From positions 83,572-147,571 of the forward strand of contig NZ_JAFBBD010000002.1 of the NCBI RefSeq assembly GCF_016906995.1: DNA of 64,000 nt, read 5' to 3'. The stretch is from Spongiibacter marinus. Lineage in GTDB: Bacteria > Pseudomonadota > Gammaproteobacteria > Pseudomonadales > Spongiibacteraceae. How positions within the stretch are numbered: position 1 is the stretch's first letter; every line of letters begins with the position of its first letter. This document shows, piece after piece, positions 9,380-17,473 of the stretch. The notes beneath the pieces are model-generated. The model was not told the DNA's origin. It did no database searches and saw only the letters and a list, made by a program, of their open reading frames with translations. The position numbers and the translations under genes were made by a program.

Positions 9380-9726
9380 GACTGCCTGCCCATGGCTTTA
9401 AAGCAGGCATTGCGGATAGCAATCAGCTCGAAGAGCGCTTCTTCCAGCTTTAAAGCGACATTTGCATCGCCTCCGGCAAGGAGCGTTATCTCGTGCAAAT
9501 CGTCATGAAGGCGGGCCGTCTGAGCCAAAAGATGACCGATAACCTGCTTTTCGATGACAGGCTTTCTGGCGGCGCGTGCAGGTTCCTTACCGAAAATTGC
9601 CTGTGTGATAAAGGCATTTTTCGAGAGCCCTGACCGCTCGACCCGCAACCAAAATTCGGCTTCCAGCTCTACAGGCGGGCGGTAGGATATCGGTCCTTTG
9701 CGCTTTTGGTCATTTTGCTTTTCCAT
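9376..9726 (-). CDS. MobC-like relaxosome accessory protein
   Basis: 116 aa from the ATG at 9726. The segment KGPISYRPPVELEAEFWLRV followed by SGLSKNAFIT is typical of small MobC/ribbon-helix-helix relaxosome proteins, and the C-terminal half is helical. The start is uncertain: GGAGG sits only one base before this ATG, and the frame continues upstream to a TTG at 9786. The stop overlaps the relaxase start by four bases. Expected role: binds near oriT, opens the strands and helps the relaxase nick. Confidence 0.75.
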   Translation of the reverse strand: MEKQNDQKRKGPISYRPPVELEAEFWLRVERSGLSKNAFITQAIFGKEPARAARKPVIEKQVIGHLLAQTARLHDDLHEITLLAGGDANVALKLEEALFELIAIRNACFKAMGRQS

Positions 9727-9812
9727 GCCTCCCAGCTTACTGAGGCTTTCATAAGCCGAGCCTCGCGGCGTCCTCGCGGCATCCAATCCTGCGCAAGGGT
9801 TGGTCCAGGGTT

Positions 9813-10114
9813 TTCAGGGGAGGCGAATTCCCCTGAATGCAGGTCAAGGCGGCACACGCCTTGTGGAGGGTTCCAAGGGGCGCACACTGCCCTTTGGTCG
9901 ATGGGGCTGTAGGGGAGAGCGAAGTCTCCCCTGCTCGTGATGAAACGGCGAAACGTTTACCTCAGCCGGAGAGGTTCGATACCGGTCTGGCTGACACAAT
10001 CCCTTGGTGCGTCGATTCCAAAAGGATCGACAAGCTTAGGGATTCCGAGGGGGTGTCAACGGGGGATGGGAAGTCCCCCTCCAAGGTGGGCGTGGTATTA
10101 CCACGCACACCTTG
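9813..10114. repeat. Tandem hairpin array 1 upstream of mobC (candidate oriT or structured RNA)
   Basis: About 300 bases hold back-to-back inverted repeats with no convincing gene: TTCAGGGGA/TCCCCTGAA (9813-9837); CAAGGCG/CGCCTTG (9845-9863); CCAAGGGGC/GCCCTTTGG with one G-T pair (9873-9897); AGGGGAGA/TCTCCCCT (9911-9932); TCAGCC/GGCTGA (9962-9994); a three-layer nested repeat TGACAC, AATCCCT, GTCGAT / ATCGAC, AGGGATT, GTGTCA (9992-10058); GGGGGA/TCCCCC (10061-10079); and CAAGGTG-GCGTGGTA / TACCACGC-CACCTTG (10082-10114). Several share a G-rich left arm, a gaa-containing loop and a C-rich right arm. The position upstream of mobC-mobA is where oriT is usually found. Function is an inference. 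Confidence 0.7.
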
Positions 10115-10434
10115 TGTTCCATCTTAACGCCTTCCTCCTGCTCTCCTTCAAGTCTACGGAAGAGGTCGTTACCATAACCTTAACAAAACACCAAAAGCCG
10201 CAGTTTTTCTATGGTTTTCGGGTTTATCCGGGTCGATACGGATCGTTTCAGGTCGCCGCTTCCTTTGGGGAACCGGCAGGCCAGAACGGGCTGGTTCTGA
10301 CTCTATCAGGATGTGAAAAAACGAGAAGCGGGAACGCTCTCGCGTCCCGCTTTAATTGTGGGTAAGAATTTGATCTTACAAAACAGGCCGCCAATCCGAC
10401 AAATATCACAGTCATTCAACAGGGAAAATTATCA
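10115..10434. other. Intergenic tract between hairpin array and porin leader
   Basis: No convincing gene on either strand. Apart from the terminator-like hairpin at 10326-10357, I see only unstructured sequence. Base composition drops from GC-rich in the array to AT-rich towards the porin. Confidence 0.4.
10326..10357 (+). terminator. Terminator-like hairpin
   Basis: Arms AAGCGGGA and TCCCGCTT (10326-10333 and 10345-10352), extended inward by ACG/CGT with one bulge, followed by TTTAATT. This fits an intrinsic terminator for rightward transcription out of the hairpin array, although the T run is short. Confidence 0.4.
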
Positions 10435-10536
10435 ATGAAGAAAGAAAGGAGATCAGCCCGCCAACTAAAACGAACTGATCTCCGGATGAAGAGTAAGCTC
10501 GCCTACTACAACAAACTTACTTTTTCAGATATATAA
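10435..10536 (+). CDS. Possible 33-residue basic leader peptide
   Basis: ATG with AGGGA about ten bases upstream opens a 33-codon frame for a very basic peptide starting MKKERRSARQLKR and ending at TAA. Inside it lies a perfect nine-base inverted repeat GGAGATCAG/CTGATCTCC (10448-10456 and 10475-10483). It sits about 200 bases before the porin start. It could be a leader peptide or simply part of a small regulatory RNA. The hairpin is certain, translation is not. Confidence 0.25.
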   Translation: MKKERRSARQLKRTDLRMKSKLAYYNKLTFSDI

Positions 10537-10736
10537 GTATCTACGCCATCAGGCAAGAAATAATGTTGCTGTATGAAAGTCACAACGCTGTGACATAAAT
10601 ACAACACGACTTAATAAAAATACCTCGACGGTTCATTATTTAATAGAAACAACGTCATCTCCGATATAGAACAAGAAGGTCAGTATGCGAATCGTTTGCT
10701 GATTTTTAACAAAAAATATTTCATATGGAGATGAAA

Positions 10737-11888
10737 ATGAAAAAACTACTTCTAGCTTCTGCTGCCATCGTTGGTATGACAGCAATCACATCACCTGCTC
10801 TTGCTGGCGATGGTATTAGCCTTGACATAGGTGGCCACCTTAAAGGTTACGTCACTTACATCGATCAAGATTCTCGTTTAAACAACGAAGAGCGCAGCTT
10901 TGATATTTTGCGCGAAACAGAAATCCACTTGAATGGTGAAACAACACTCGACAACGGTTTAACTGTCGGTGTTAATTTCGAAGCTGACGCTGATGGCGCT
11001 GACAGCTTTGAACTTGACGAGTCATACGCTTATTTGTCAGGATCATGGGGCCGTATAAATTTTGGTGAAGAAGACGGTGCAGCTTACCTTCTCCAAGTTG
11101 CTGCGCCTTCTGCTGACAGCAACTACGACGGCATTCGCCAATTTGTCACCCCAATTAATGTTACTCTTTCCAACTTGAATGACGGTAACAATGCAAACTT
11201 CATCACTGTACACAGCGGCGGAGAAGGTTTTGACTATGACAACGACCTTACAAGAAATGCAGAAAAACTAACTTACTTGTCACCTGTCATGAATGGCTTT
11301 CAGTTAGGTCTTTCTTACACGCCTGATGTTGCAGACACAAATGCCGCTATTGATGCACAGTTCGCGTCAAACACAAACACTATCGGTGGTGTTAACCAAG
11401 ATGACGATGGTGGTTACGGTTCTGCTTGGGAAGGTGCTGTACGTTACGAAGGCCAGATGGATGAAATCGGTTACACAGTTGGTGCCGGTTACGCGAATGT
11501 AGACTTGGAAAATTCCGCAGCTGGTTTTGATGACTACAAAGAGTGGAACGCAGGCGTTGATCTTGACTGGTCAGCTTTCGGTCTTGGTGTTGTTTACACA
11601 GAAAACAACAATGGTCAAAGCGGAACACAAGATGAAAACGAAACATGGGTTGTCGGTGCTGACTATACGACTGGCCCTTACAAACTCGGTGCATCTTGGT
11701 TGAACAACGACAGCAACGTAGATGCGGCTACTCCAGTGGAGACCAACCGTCTGACAGGTGGTATAGTATATACTTATGGTCCTGGCATGACTTTCCGTGG
11801 TTCTGTGAGCTATATCGAAGCAGAACGTGAAGGCCAGACTGATGTTGACGCAACACATCTTCTTGTTGGTACTCAAATCAACTTCTAA
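10737..11888 (+). CDS. Outer-membrane porin, alphaproteobacterial type
   Basis: 383 aa. A signal peptide begins MKKLLLASAAIVGM and is cleaved after ALA. The mature part has alternating beta-strand character, acidic loops, a conserved LSGSWGRINFGEED segment and a terminal phenylalanine (GTQINF), as expected for trimeric general porins (Porin_4-like). The ATG at 10737 is chosen because GGAG lies six bases upstream; in-frame ATGs just before it lack this. The gene is AT-richer than its neighbours and has its own terminator, so it looks like a self-contained cargo unit. A porin is unusual cargo for a mobilizable element; it could change permeability or phage-receptor status of the host. Confidence 0.88.
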   Translation: MKKLLLASAAIVGMTAITSPALAGDGISLDIGGHLKGYVTYIDQDSRLNNEERSFDILRETEIHLNGETTLDNGLTVGVNFEADADGADSFELDESYAYLSGSWGRINFGEEDGAAYLLQVAAPSADSNYDGIRQFVTPINVTLSNLNDGNNANFITVHSGGEGFDYDNDLTRNAEKLTYLSPVMNGFQLGLSYTPDVADTNAAIDAQFASNTNTIGGVNQDDDGGYGSAWEGAVRYEGQMDEIGYTVGAGYANVDLENSAAGFDDYKEWNAGVDLDWSAFGLGVVYTENNNGQSGTQDENETWVVGADYTTGPYKLGASWLNNDSNVDAATPVETNRLTGGIVYTYGPGMTFRGSVSYIEAEREGQTDVDATHLLVGTQINF

Positions 11889-11912
11889 TCGAGTGTTGAT
11901 CTAATAATTTTG

Positions 11913-11945
11913 AAAGGGCCGCTGCAAAGTGGCCCTTTCTTTTTG
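11913..11945 (+). terminator. Rho-independent terminator after porin
   Basis: Perfect arms AAAGGGCC and GGCCCTTT separated by ten bases and followed by CTTTTT, 24 bases after the porin stop. Confidence 0.85.
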
Positions 11946-12028
11946 CGAGCGCGAGGACACCGCGAGGACCACCATTCCCGTGGCGCGTGATAATCCCTGC
12001 TATCGGAACTAGCAGGACAATATTTGAA

Positions 12029-13555
12029 ATGACAAGCAAAGACAGTGATGTTCTTCTAGGCGATATTCCGCGTGGCGTATCAACCCGCTCGCTGAAGCAG
12101 CAGAGTGCCCCGCAAGCACGCTGGCAAACCAGTAGTTCTATACAGCAAAGCGCGGTGCTGGCCTATGACCCCGAAGCCCCTTGCGGAAAAATCCTCGTGG
12201 GCGCCATAGGCAATAAGCTTGTGGGAATTGAAGACAACCGCCATATATTGACCGTGGCTGGTAGCCGCGCCGGTAAATCTGTCGCAGTGATCGGTAATAT
12301 GTGCTTTTACCCCGGCAGTATTTTGGCAACTGACCCGAAAGGCGAGCTTGCGAGCCTGACGGCGGCCCGGCGGGCGGCCATTGGACAAAAAGTCTATGTG
12401 CTTGATCCGTTCGAGCAAACAACCGGCTTCGCAGCCGAGCATCGGGCGAAATTTAATCCGATGGCTGCGCTAAGCCTGGAGAGTCCTACCATTATTGAAG
12501 ATGCGGCCCTGATTGGGGACGCTATGGTTATTGCCGCAGGCAAAGACCCCCATTGGGATGAAAGTGCCCGCAATTTTATTGAGGGCGTCATTTTGCATGT
12601 AGCGACGGCAGCACAGTATGAAGGTGAGCGAAATTTGATCAACGTGCGCAGCCTGCTCCGACGTGCTATGGATTGGCATGGCGACGATGACAACGGTGAC
12701 TTCGCGCTAAAAGCGGAGATGCTGGCAAACGCTGACTGGCTTGGGCAAGGTTGCGGCTATACCGATGTCGCCGACGCTATTGAGGGCGCTGCGCTCGATT
12801 TCTTTGATAAGGGCGAGAATGAGCGCGCTAGCGTTCTTTCCACCGTTCGCCGCCATACCAAGATACTGGAATATACGGCGATGCGTCGGGTACTTTCCGG
12901 CCATGATTTTGATCTCGCCGACCTGAAGCGGGAAGCTGGCGGCGTAACTATTTACCTTTGCCTTCCTGCCAGCCGCATGGGGCTATGCAACCGCTGGCTT
13001 CGTATCTTTATCAACCAGCTCCTCGATGCGATGGAGCGGGAAAAAACCACCCCAGAGAATCCGGTCCTTGTCGTGCTGGATGAATTTCCGGTACTGGGCC
13101 ATATGAGCCAACTTGAAAACGCCGCTGGTCAGATTGCGTCTTTTGGCGTGAAGCTATGGGTAATCTTGCAGGACTGGGGGCAAGGAACCACCTTATATAA
13201 GGAAAGGTGGGAGAGCTTTGCCGCCAATGCCGGGATCATGCAATTTTTCGGGAACAACGATCTTGCCACTACAGAATATATTTCGAAGAGGCTTGGCAAA
13301 ACTCAAATCAACGCCATTCGGGGTGGTGAGGTCGGCCAGGATCAGGCCCGCCAGGGAATGACCGGAAAATCGGAAACATTGGAGCTTCACGATCTCATGA
13401 CCCCGGAAGAAGTCACGCGGTTCTTCGCTCGCTCGGATTGCAAGAAACGTCAGCTCGTGATCTGGGCAGGCTACCACCCGATGATTTTACAGCGGGTGGA
13501 GTATTTCGATAAATATGGGCCGTTCGCGGAGCTGTTTAGAGAGCTTCTACCCTAA
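12029..13555 (+). CDS. VirD4/TraG-family type IV coupling protein
   Basis: 508 aa from the ATG at 12029. Walker A is AGSRAGKSV near residue 79, followed by ATDPKGELAS, and Walker B is VLVVLDEFPVLGHM. KLWVILQDWGQ and FFGNNDLATTEYIS are typical of the TraG/VirD4 ATPase domain. I see no N-terminal membrane segments, so this may be a soluble form that relies on a partner for membrane attachment. It would link the relaxase-DNA complex to a type IV secretion channel supplied elsewhere. A tandem CGCGAGG motif lies just upstream at 11951-11970. Confidence 0.9.
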   Translation: MTSKDSDVLLGDIPRGVSTRSLKQQSAPQARWQTSSSIQQSAVLAYDPEAPCGKILVGAIGNKLVGIEDNRHILTVAGSRAGKSVAVIGNMCFYPGSILATDPKGELASLTAARRAAIGQKVYVLDPFEQTTGFAAEHRAKFNPMAALSLESPTIIEDAALIGDAMVIAAGKDPHWDESARNFIEGVILHVATAAQYEGERNLINVRSLLRRAMDWHGDDDNGDFALKAEMLANADWLGQGCGYTDVADAIEGAALDFFDKGENERASVLSTVRRHTKILEYTAMRRVLSGHDFDLADLKREAGGVTIYLCLPASRMGLCNRWLRIFINQLLDAMEREKTTPENPVLVVLDEFPVLGHMSQLENAAGQIASFGVKLWVILQDWGQGTTLYKERWESFAANAGIMQFFGNNDLATTEYISKRLGKTQINAIRGGEVGQDQARQGMTGKSETLELHDLMTPEEVTRFFARSDCKKRQLVIWAGYHPMILQRVEYFDKYGPFAELFRELLP

Positions 13556-13561
13556 GAGGTC

Positions 13562-14332
13562 TCACTTGCTTTTCCAAAAGAACTCGCCGTCTTCCGGCAT
13601 CGAAGTGATAGAAGCTTCTATTTCTCCAACAAGGCCTATTCCTTTTGAAATTAGCTCCTCCACAGTATCTTTCGTCAGAGGGACCTGATTTCCGTCCTTG
13701 TCGTATCCTGCCCGATGGACACAGTGATGCCGTGTGGCTACTGCTTTGAATAACCAATCTATGTCGCCAAAATCTATGTCTAAAACCGAATTAAACATCG
13801 GCTTAACCTTAGCTAGATCATGAAAAATCAGGTCTCGAAGATATTGGCTTAAGTCATCCTTTAGTTGATCTCTTTTTGTAAATATTTCCTTTATCGTAAA
13901 TTTGCGCTTAGCAAATTCTGGGTCACTCTCCACAAGCCGACGCATGTGCTCCTCAGTCGAAAGTGAGTTCTTTATAAATGTTGCCGATAAGTAGGCTTCG
14001 ACGGATGCGACTATATGTGCATGAAGCATGACTAGCAGTTTTGTGGAAGATTGCCTACTGACTTGCGAATTTAGTATTTCGCGTGTTGCCTCGATACTTT
14101 CTTCAAACAGCTCGAATGGAGTTTTGCCGGAAACTATTAAATCATCATCGTAATCGTATTCTCGAAAGTCGTTATTGCCATATAGCTCATCATATTCGTC
14201 CGAAAAATCATCCCAGCCCTCAGTGAATTCGTCTGCTTCGTCGTCGTTAAGCTGCTCCCTGATCCATTCAGCTCTTGCTTCTTGATATTCATCTTCTAGC
14301 TGATCCATCCACAGCCGCTTAGCTTGCCCCAT
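13562..14332 (-). CDS. HEPN-domain protein, last gene of ankyrin operon
   Basis: 256 aa. The N-terminus is highly acidic (many D/E around residues 30-65). The central part, MLHAHIVASVEAYLSATFI, looks like the first helices of an all-alpha HEPN fold. The C-terminal part has ATRHHCVHRAGY, giving R201-x4-H206, the RX4-6H motif. The start has AAAGGA eight bases upstream. It lies about 80 bases after the ankyrin gene on the same strand and ends only six bases from the convergent coupling-protein gene. A HEPN RNase role is plausible from the motif; the rest of the protein is unrecognised. Confidence 0.6.
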   Translation of the reverse strand: MGQAKRLWMDQLEDEYQEARAEWIREQLNDDEADEFTEGWDDFSDEYDELYGNNDFREYDYDDDLIVSGKTPFELFEESIEATREILNSQVSRQSSTKLLVMLHAHIVASVEAYLSATFIKNSLSTEEHMRRLVESDPEFAKRKFTIKEIFTKRDQLKDDLSQYLRDLIFHDLAKVKPMFNSVLDIDFGDIDWLFKAVATRHHCVHRAGYDKDGNQVPLTKDTVEELISKGIGLVGEIEASITSMPEDGEFFWKSK

Positions 14333-14411
14333 TAGATAGTCCTTTTATGAGCGTCATTATTGAATTTTCTTAAATAGTTGCGAAAAATACTCGTGTTAAA
14401 AACTAGATGAT

Positions 14412-14957
14412 TCATTGTCTACGAGTCAACTTAATGCCCTGGGCCTTTGCCTGTTTACGCTCCTTATTTCCCAGTAGCCGCGCGGCGGCGGGATTATCAC
14501 CAAATAGATAGGCCATTTCTGAAGCGAGCAGTCCGCGATTATCGCGTATAAGGAAATCGCATCGGCGGGATTCAATTAACACCTTAAGAACATCTTTTGC
14601 GTCGCGAGCGGCGGCAATGTGGAGAGCCGTATCACCTAGCCGTTCCCTTCTTTTGTTTATGTCATAACCGATGCGAATGTAGGCCAATACCGTTATGGCA
14701 TCGCCACGCTCAACCGCAGCGAAAAATCGTCGGGCCAGTAATATCTCCATGCCGTTGCCACGGGCACTATCATCACCGGCCTGGTAACCACCAGTTGATA
14801 CCATGCCCATTGGCTGAAGATCAGCGAGATGTTTTAGCCTGTAAGCTTCCTTGGTATCAGCGTCCAGTTGACTTTCGATCTCTGATACGCGCTTCGTGTT
14901 GGTATCGGAAGACAGGAGCCTGTCGGTAAAGTTTTGTCTATCACCGGAATCTGCCAT
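14412..14957 (-). CDS. Ankyrin-repeat protein
   Basis: 181 aa. Residues about 75-165 form two to three ankyrin repeats (LARRFFAAVERGDAITV, GDTALHIAAARDAKDV, NRGLLASEMAYLFGDN) with the TALHIAA core hallmark. The N-terminus is unrecognised and there is no signal peptide. GAGGTGAT lies just before the ATG. Only three bases separate it from the upstream 281-aa protein. Ankyrin repeats bind proteins, so a scaffold or immunity/adaptor role for the neighbouring HEPN protein is an inference. Confidence 0.75.
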   Translation of the reverse strand: MADSGDRQNFTDRLLSSDTNTKRVSEIESQLDADTKEAYRLKHLADLQPMGMVSTGGYQAGDDSARGNGMEILLARRFFAAVERGDAITVLAYIRIGYDINKRRERLGDTALHIAAARDAKDVLKVLIESRRCDFLIRDNRGLLASEMAYLFGDNPAAARLLGNKERKQAKAQGIKLTRRQ

Positions 14958-14960
14958 ATA

Positions 14961-15806
14961 TCACCTCTTTACGCGGGCGTAGCGGTAAAGACTCTTCTCC
15001 AGGTTTTCCTGTGAAGGGTCTTTAAAGCTCGCTAAGGCGCGGGCATGTTCCACTTCCATTGGTGCGTGGAAAAACAGCAAGTTGAGTTCTAGGGCGCTAC
15101 TTTCAACGTTCAACCCCAGCGAGCTATCAAGAAGCAGATAGTGCCGGTTCATACCGGTACTGACTTCCTTTAAGAAGAACATCATGTTTTCTTCTGGCGA
15201 GACGGCCAGCCAGCCGTCTAATCTCGTTTGAGATTTGTAATTGAGTGGCATATCGCCAATGGCAACATCAACCAGGCTGGGCTCTTCTCCTTTCAAATAA
15301 CTGCGTTCGAGCAACCGAACAACAGCAATGCGATTGTCGAGTGGCTGGTCGATGGCCAGTTCCGAGCACCACACCTGGTCGCCGTCGTCGCGCCAGTTGT
15401 AATACCGGCCAGCTATGTTCGCAGGAATTCCGAGCTGCGTGTATTGCTGGTCTTGCTCAAGGTATTCGACCATCCGGTTCGCTGCTTGCAGCCCGAATGT
15501 CCTCTCTTTAAGTTCTTCTTCATTCAGGAGGTTTAAATCTTCTTCCTGGACGAACTTAAAAATCGCGTGGATGCGCTCGTTATTTTCACCTTCCGGTGTC
15601 GAATATTTTCGTGTGCCGTCCTTCTTTTTTACGCCCTCAACGAATTTGCGCAAACTTTCTTGAGGCACTTCGACATCACAATATTCAGCTATTGCTTCTG
15701 AGACGTCGATCCAGGTGTAAACATCGCCATCAAAATAACCGCCATAGCGATGATAGGCCCGTAGCGCATTACGCATTCGCAAAAGCTGCCAGTCTGTATA
15801 TGCCAT
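14961..15806 (-). CDS. Hypothetical protein, first gene of ankyrin/HEPN operon
   Basis: 281 aa, not recognised. The first ~75 residues (WQLLRMRNALRAYHRYGG, then a small helical part with SEAIAEYCDVEVPQESLRKF) could form a helix-turn-helix. The remainder is mixed alpha/beta with no catalytic motif I can name. It is promoter-proximal in a three-gene leftward operon and lies about 90 bases from a divergent operon. A DNA-binding regulator or sensor is possible, but this is a guess from the N-terminus. Confidence 0.55.
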   Translation of the reverse strand: MAYTDWQLLRMRNALRAYHRYGGYFDGDVYTWIDVSEAIAEYCDVEVPQESLRKFVEGVKKKDGTRKYSTPEGENNERIHAIFKFVQEEDLNLLNEEELKERTFGLQAANRMVEYLEQDQQYTQLGIPANIAGRYYNWRDDGDQVWCSELAIDQPLDNRIAVVRLLERSYLKGEEPSLVDVAIGDMPLNYKSQTRLDGWLAVSPEENMMFFLKEVSTGMNRHYLLLDSSLGLNVESSALELNLLFFHAPMEVEHARALASFKDPSQENLEKSLYRYARVKR

Positions 15807-15897
15807 AGAGCATTAAATCCTGAGCACGATGAAGCTGCGAGGAAGCTTCGTAGTCCAAGGTTTTAACCTGTCCCTAACGTATTCAGGAGGCAGGATC

Positions 15898-16575
15898 ATG
15901 AAGCAGATATCACCGTTTGACGGAGCTCCAAAAACCGAAATCGTAACCGATGATCAGGGCCGCCGCGCATTTATTGTCACTCCGCGCTATCTGACGCCCT
16001 GGCGTTTTAAGGTAGCGCGCTTCGCCGCCAATGTCACGGCCTGGGCCTTGATGTTCGCTCTCGTGTTTTTGGTTGATCGCACGGTGAGCGAACCCGGTTG
16101 GGAAGTTCTGGCGGCCATTGTTTCTCCTTGGGTCCTTTGGCAGTTGTGGTTTGTAGTCGCTCGTTTTATGTGCAGCCGCACGGCTCGCTTCGAGCTCACC
16201 GAAGACACTCTCAAGGTTGGCGGGCTGTTCGGGAGCCGCAAGTTCGACCGAACCATACCCAATAGCTTTGCCTTGCCCCCGCATAACAGCGCCATAGCGG
16301 AACAACGCAAACATGAGCTGATTGTCCGCCAAGAAGCCAGCAAAGGGCGCGTGATAGCCAAGATGCCCATCTATGCGAATTCGTGGCATCTCTCATTCGT
16401 TTACTTGGGGCAGCGCAACGACCTGCTGACCATTTACGGGCAGCAAGATGCGGAAGCACTTCTGTGCCGGTTACAAGCCTGTAACGAAGTGTTGAATCGT
16501 CAGGCAGGGCTCGCCGAAGGGCTGTCAATGAGCGCCGATGATGACTGGACCGATAGTCCGGGTGATGTCGGGTAG
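15898..16575 (+). CDS. Two-helix membrane protein, PH-like C-terminus
   Basis: 225 aa. Two adjacent hydrophobic segments (about residues 45-65 and 70-92) form a membrane hairpin. A ~120-residue cytoplasmic part follows, starting FELTEDTLKVGGLFGSRKF, whose short strands resemble bacterial PH-like domains. The ATG at 15898 is chosen because AGGAGG lies seven bases upstream; the frame extends further 5' without a good site. It heads a rightward operon with a membrane J-protein and a zinc-ribbon protein. No function is known to me. Confidence 0.6.
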   Translation: MKQISPFDGAPKTEIVTDDQGRRAFIVTPRYLTPWRFKVARFAANVTAWALMFALVFLVDRTVSEPGWEVLAAIVSPWVLWQLWFVVARFMCSRTARFELTEDTLKVGGLFGSRKFDRTIPNSFALPPHNSAIAEQRKHELIVRQEASKGRVIAKMPIYANSWHLSFVYLGQRNDLLTIYGQQDAEALLCRLQACNEVLNRQAGLAEGLSMSADDDWTDSPGDVG

Positions 16576-16594
16576 GACCAAGGAGGACGCCGCC

Positions 16595-17473
16595 GTGGAA
16601 GATTATGAACACAAAGAATGGGGTTATGTGGTCGCGTTTGTGATCGGTGTGTCGGTATGTTGGCACACCCCTTTCTGGGTCGCCGAGACTATTGGCTATC
16701 TGGATAAGTTAGAAGCCTGGGTTGCCATTGCTGACTCATGGGAAAACCCTTTAACCCTGTTGTGCCATTTGATCTTGGTCATAGTGGGTGCAGCGATTAA
16801 CGCTGCGGCGTTTTTCATCCTATTCCTGATCGGCTACGGCTTGTGGAAGGTTTTCGTCGCGATAGGTAAATGGTTGCTCTACCAGTTGGAAATTCTTGTG
16901 TCTGCGCTTATCGAGGTGGCTCAGTGGCTGGTGAACGGAGTGATAAGCATCGTAACGACTGTCACGCGCGCGATTTGGGATTTTCTGACTTGGCCTTTGC
17001 GGTTCATTTTTGAATTGATTGGTGATCTCTATGGTTGGTTCTCTGAAAGGACGACACGACGCCGCTATGAGCGAGAGACACTGAAAAAGGCCTACAAAGA
17101 AAAATACCGGCAGGACTTCCGCTCCTTTCGGGCCTTCATGAAGTATTGGAAAGCGCTTCAGCGTGGCGAAAATCCCCCATATCCCGGATCGGAGGGAACC
17201 GGGAACGGCTCGGGAGGCAACAACGGGCGCAGGCAAAAAGAGAACAACAACCCCGGAGGTTCTGGTGGTCCGGGAGGAAATGGCTCTGATCCCTATCAGA
17301 TTGCGCTTAATGTCATCGGTCTTACAGAGCCATTCACTAAAGCTGAGCTGAACGCACGTTACAAAAGAGCAATCGCACGTTGTCATCCCGATAAAACTGG
17401 CGGTGATGATCGCGAAGCAAAGAGGGTCAATATGGCCCGTGATGTTATCTTGAAGAGGAAGGGCTGGTCATGA
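16595..17473 (+). CDS. Membrane-anchored J-domain protein
   Basis: 292 aa from a GTG with AAGGAGG eight bases upstream; ATGs further upstream in frame lack such a site. The N-terminal ~150 residues contain several hydrophobic segments, followed by a basic coiled region, a Gly/Asn-rich linker (about residues 205-235), and a C-terminal J-domain with ARCHPDKTGG holding the essential HPD. J-domains stimulate Hsp70 (DnaK). A J-domain placed at the extreme C-terminus behind membrane helices suggests recruitment of DnaK to the inner membrane. The stop overlaps the next gene by four bases. Confidence 0.78.
   Translation: MEDYEHKEWGYVVAFVIGVSVCWHTPFWVAETIGYLDKLEAWVAIADSWENPLTLLCHLILVIVGAAINAAAFFILFLIGYGLWKVFVAIGKWLLYQLEILVSALIEVAQWLVNGVISIVTTVTRAIWDFLTWPLRFIFELIGDLYGWFSERTTRRRYERETLKKAYKEKYRQDFRSFRAFMKYWKALQRGENPPYPGSEGTGNGSGGNNGRRQKENNNPGGSGGPGGNGSDPYQIALNVIGLTEPFTKAELNARYKRAIARCHPDKTGGDDREAKRVNMARDVILKRKGWS

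Noticed and set aside
9813..10114. CRISPR array
   Set aside because: The repeats are inverted and differ from each other; no constant direct repeat with unique spacers.
9937..10365. Open frame of 142 codons across hairpin array 1
   Set aside because: It runs through the inverted repeats, has no start signal and no recognisable protein character.
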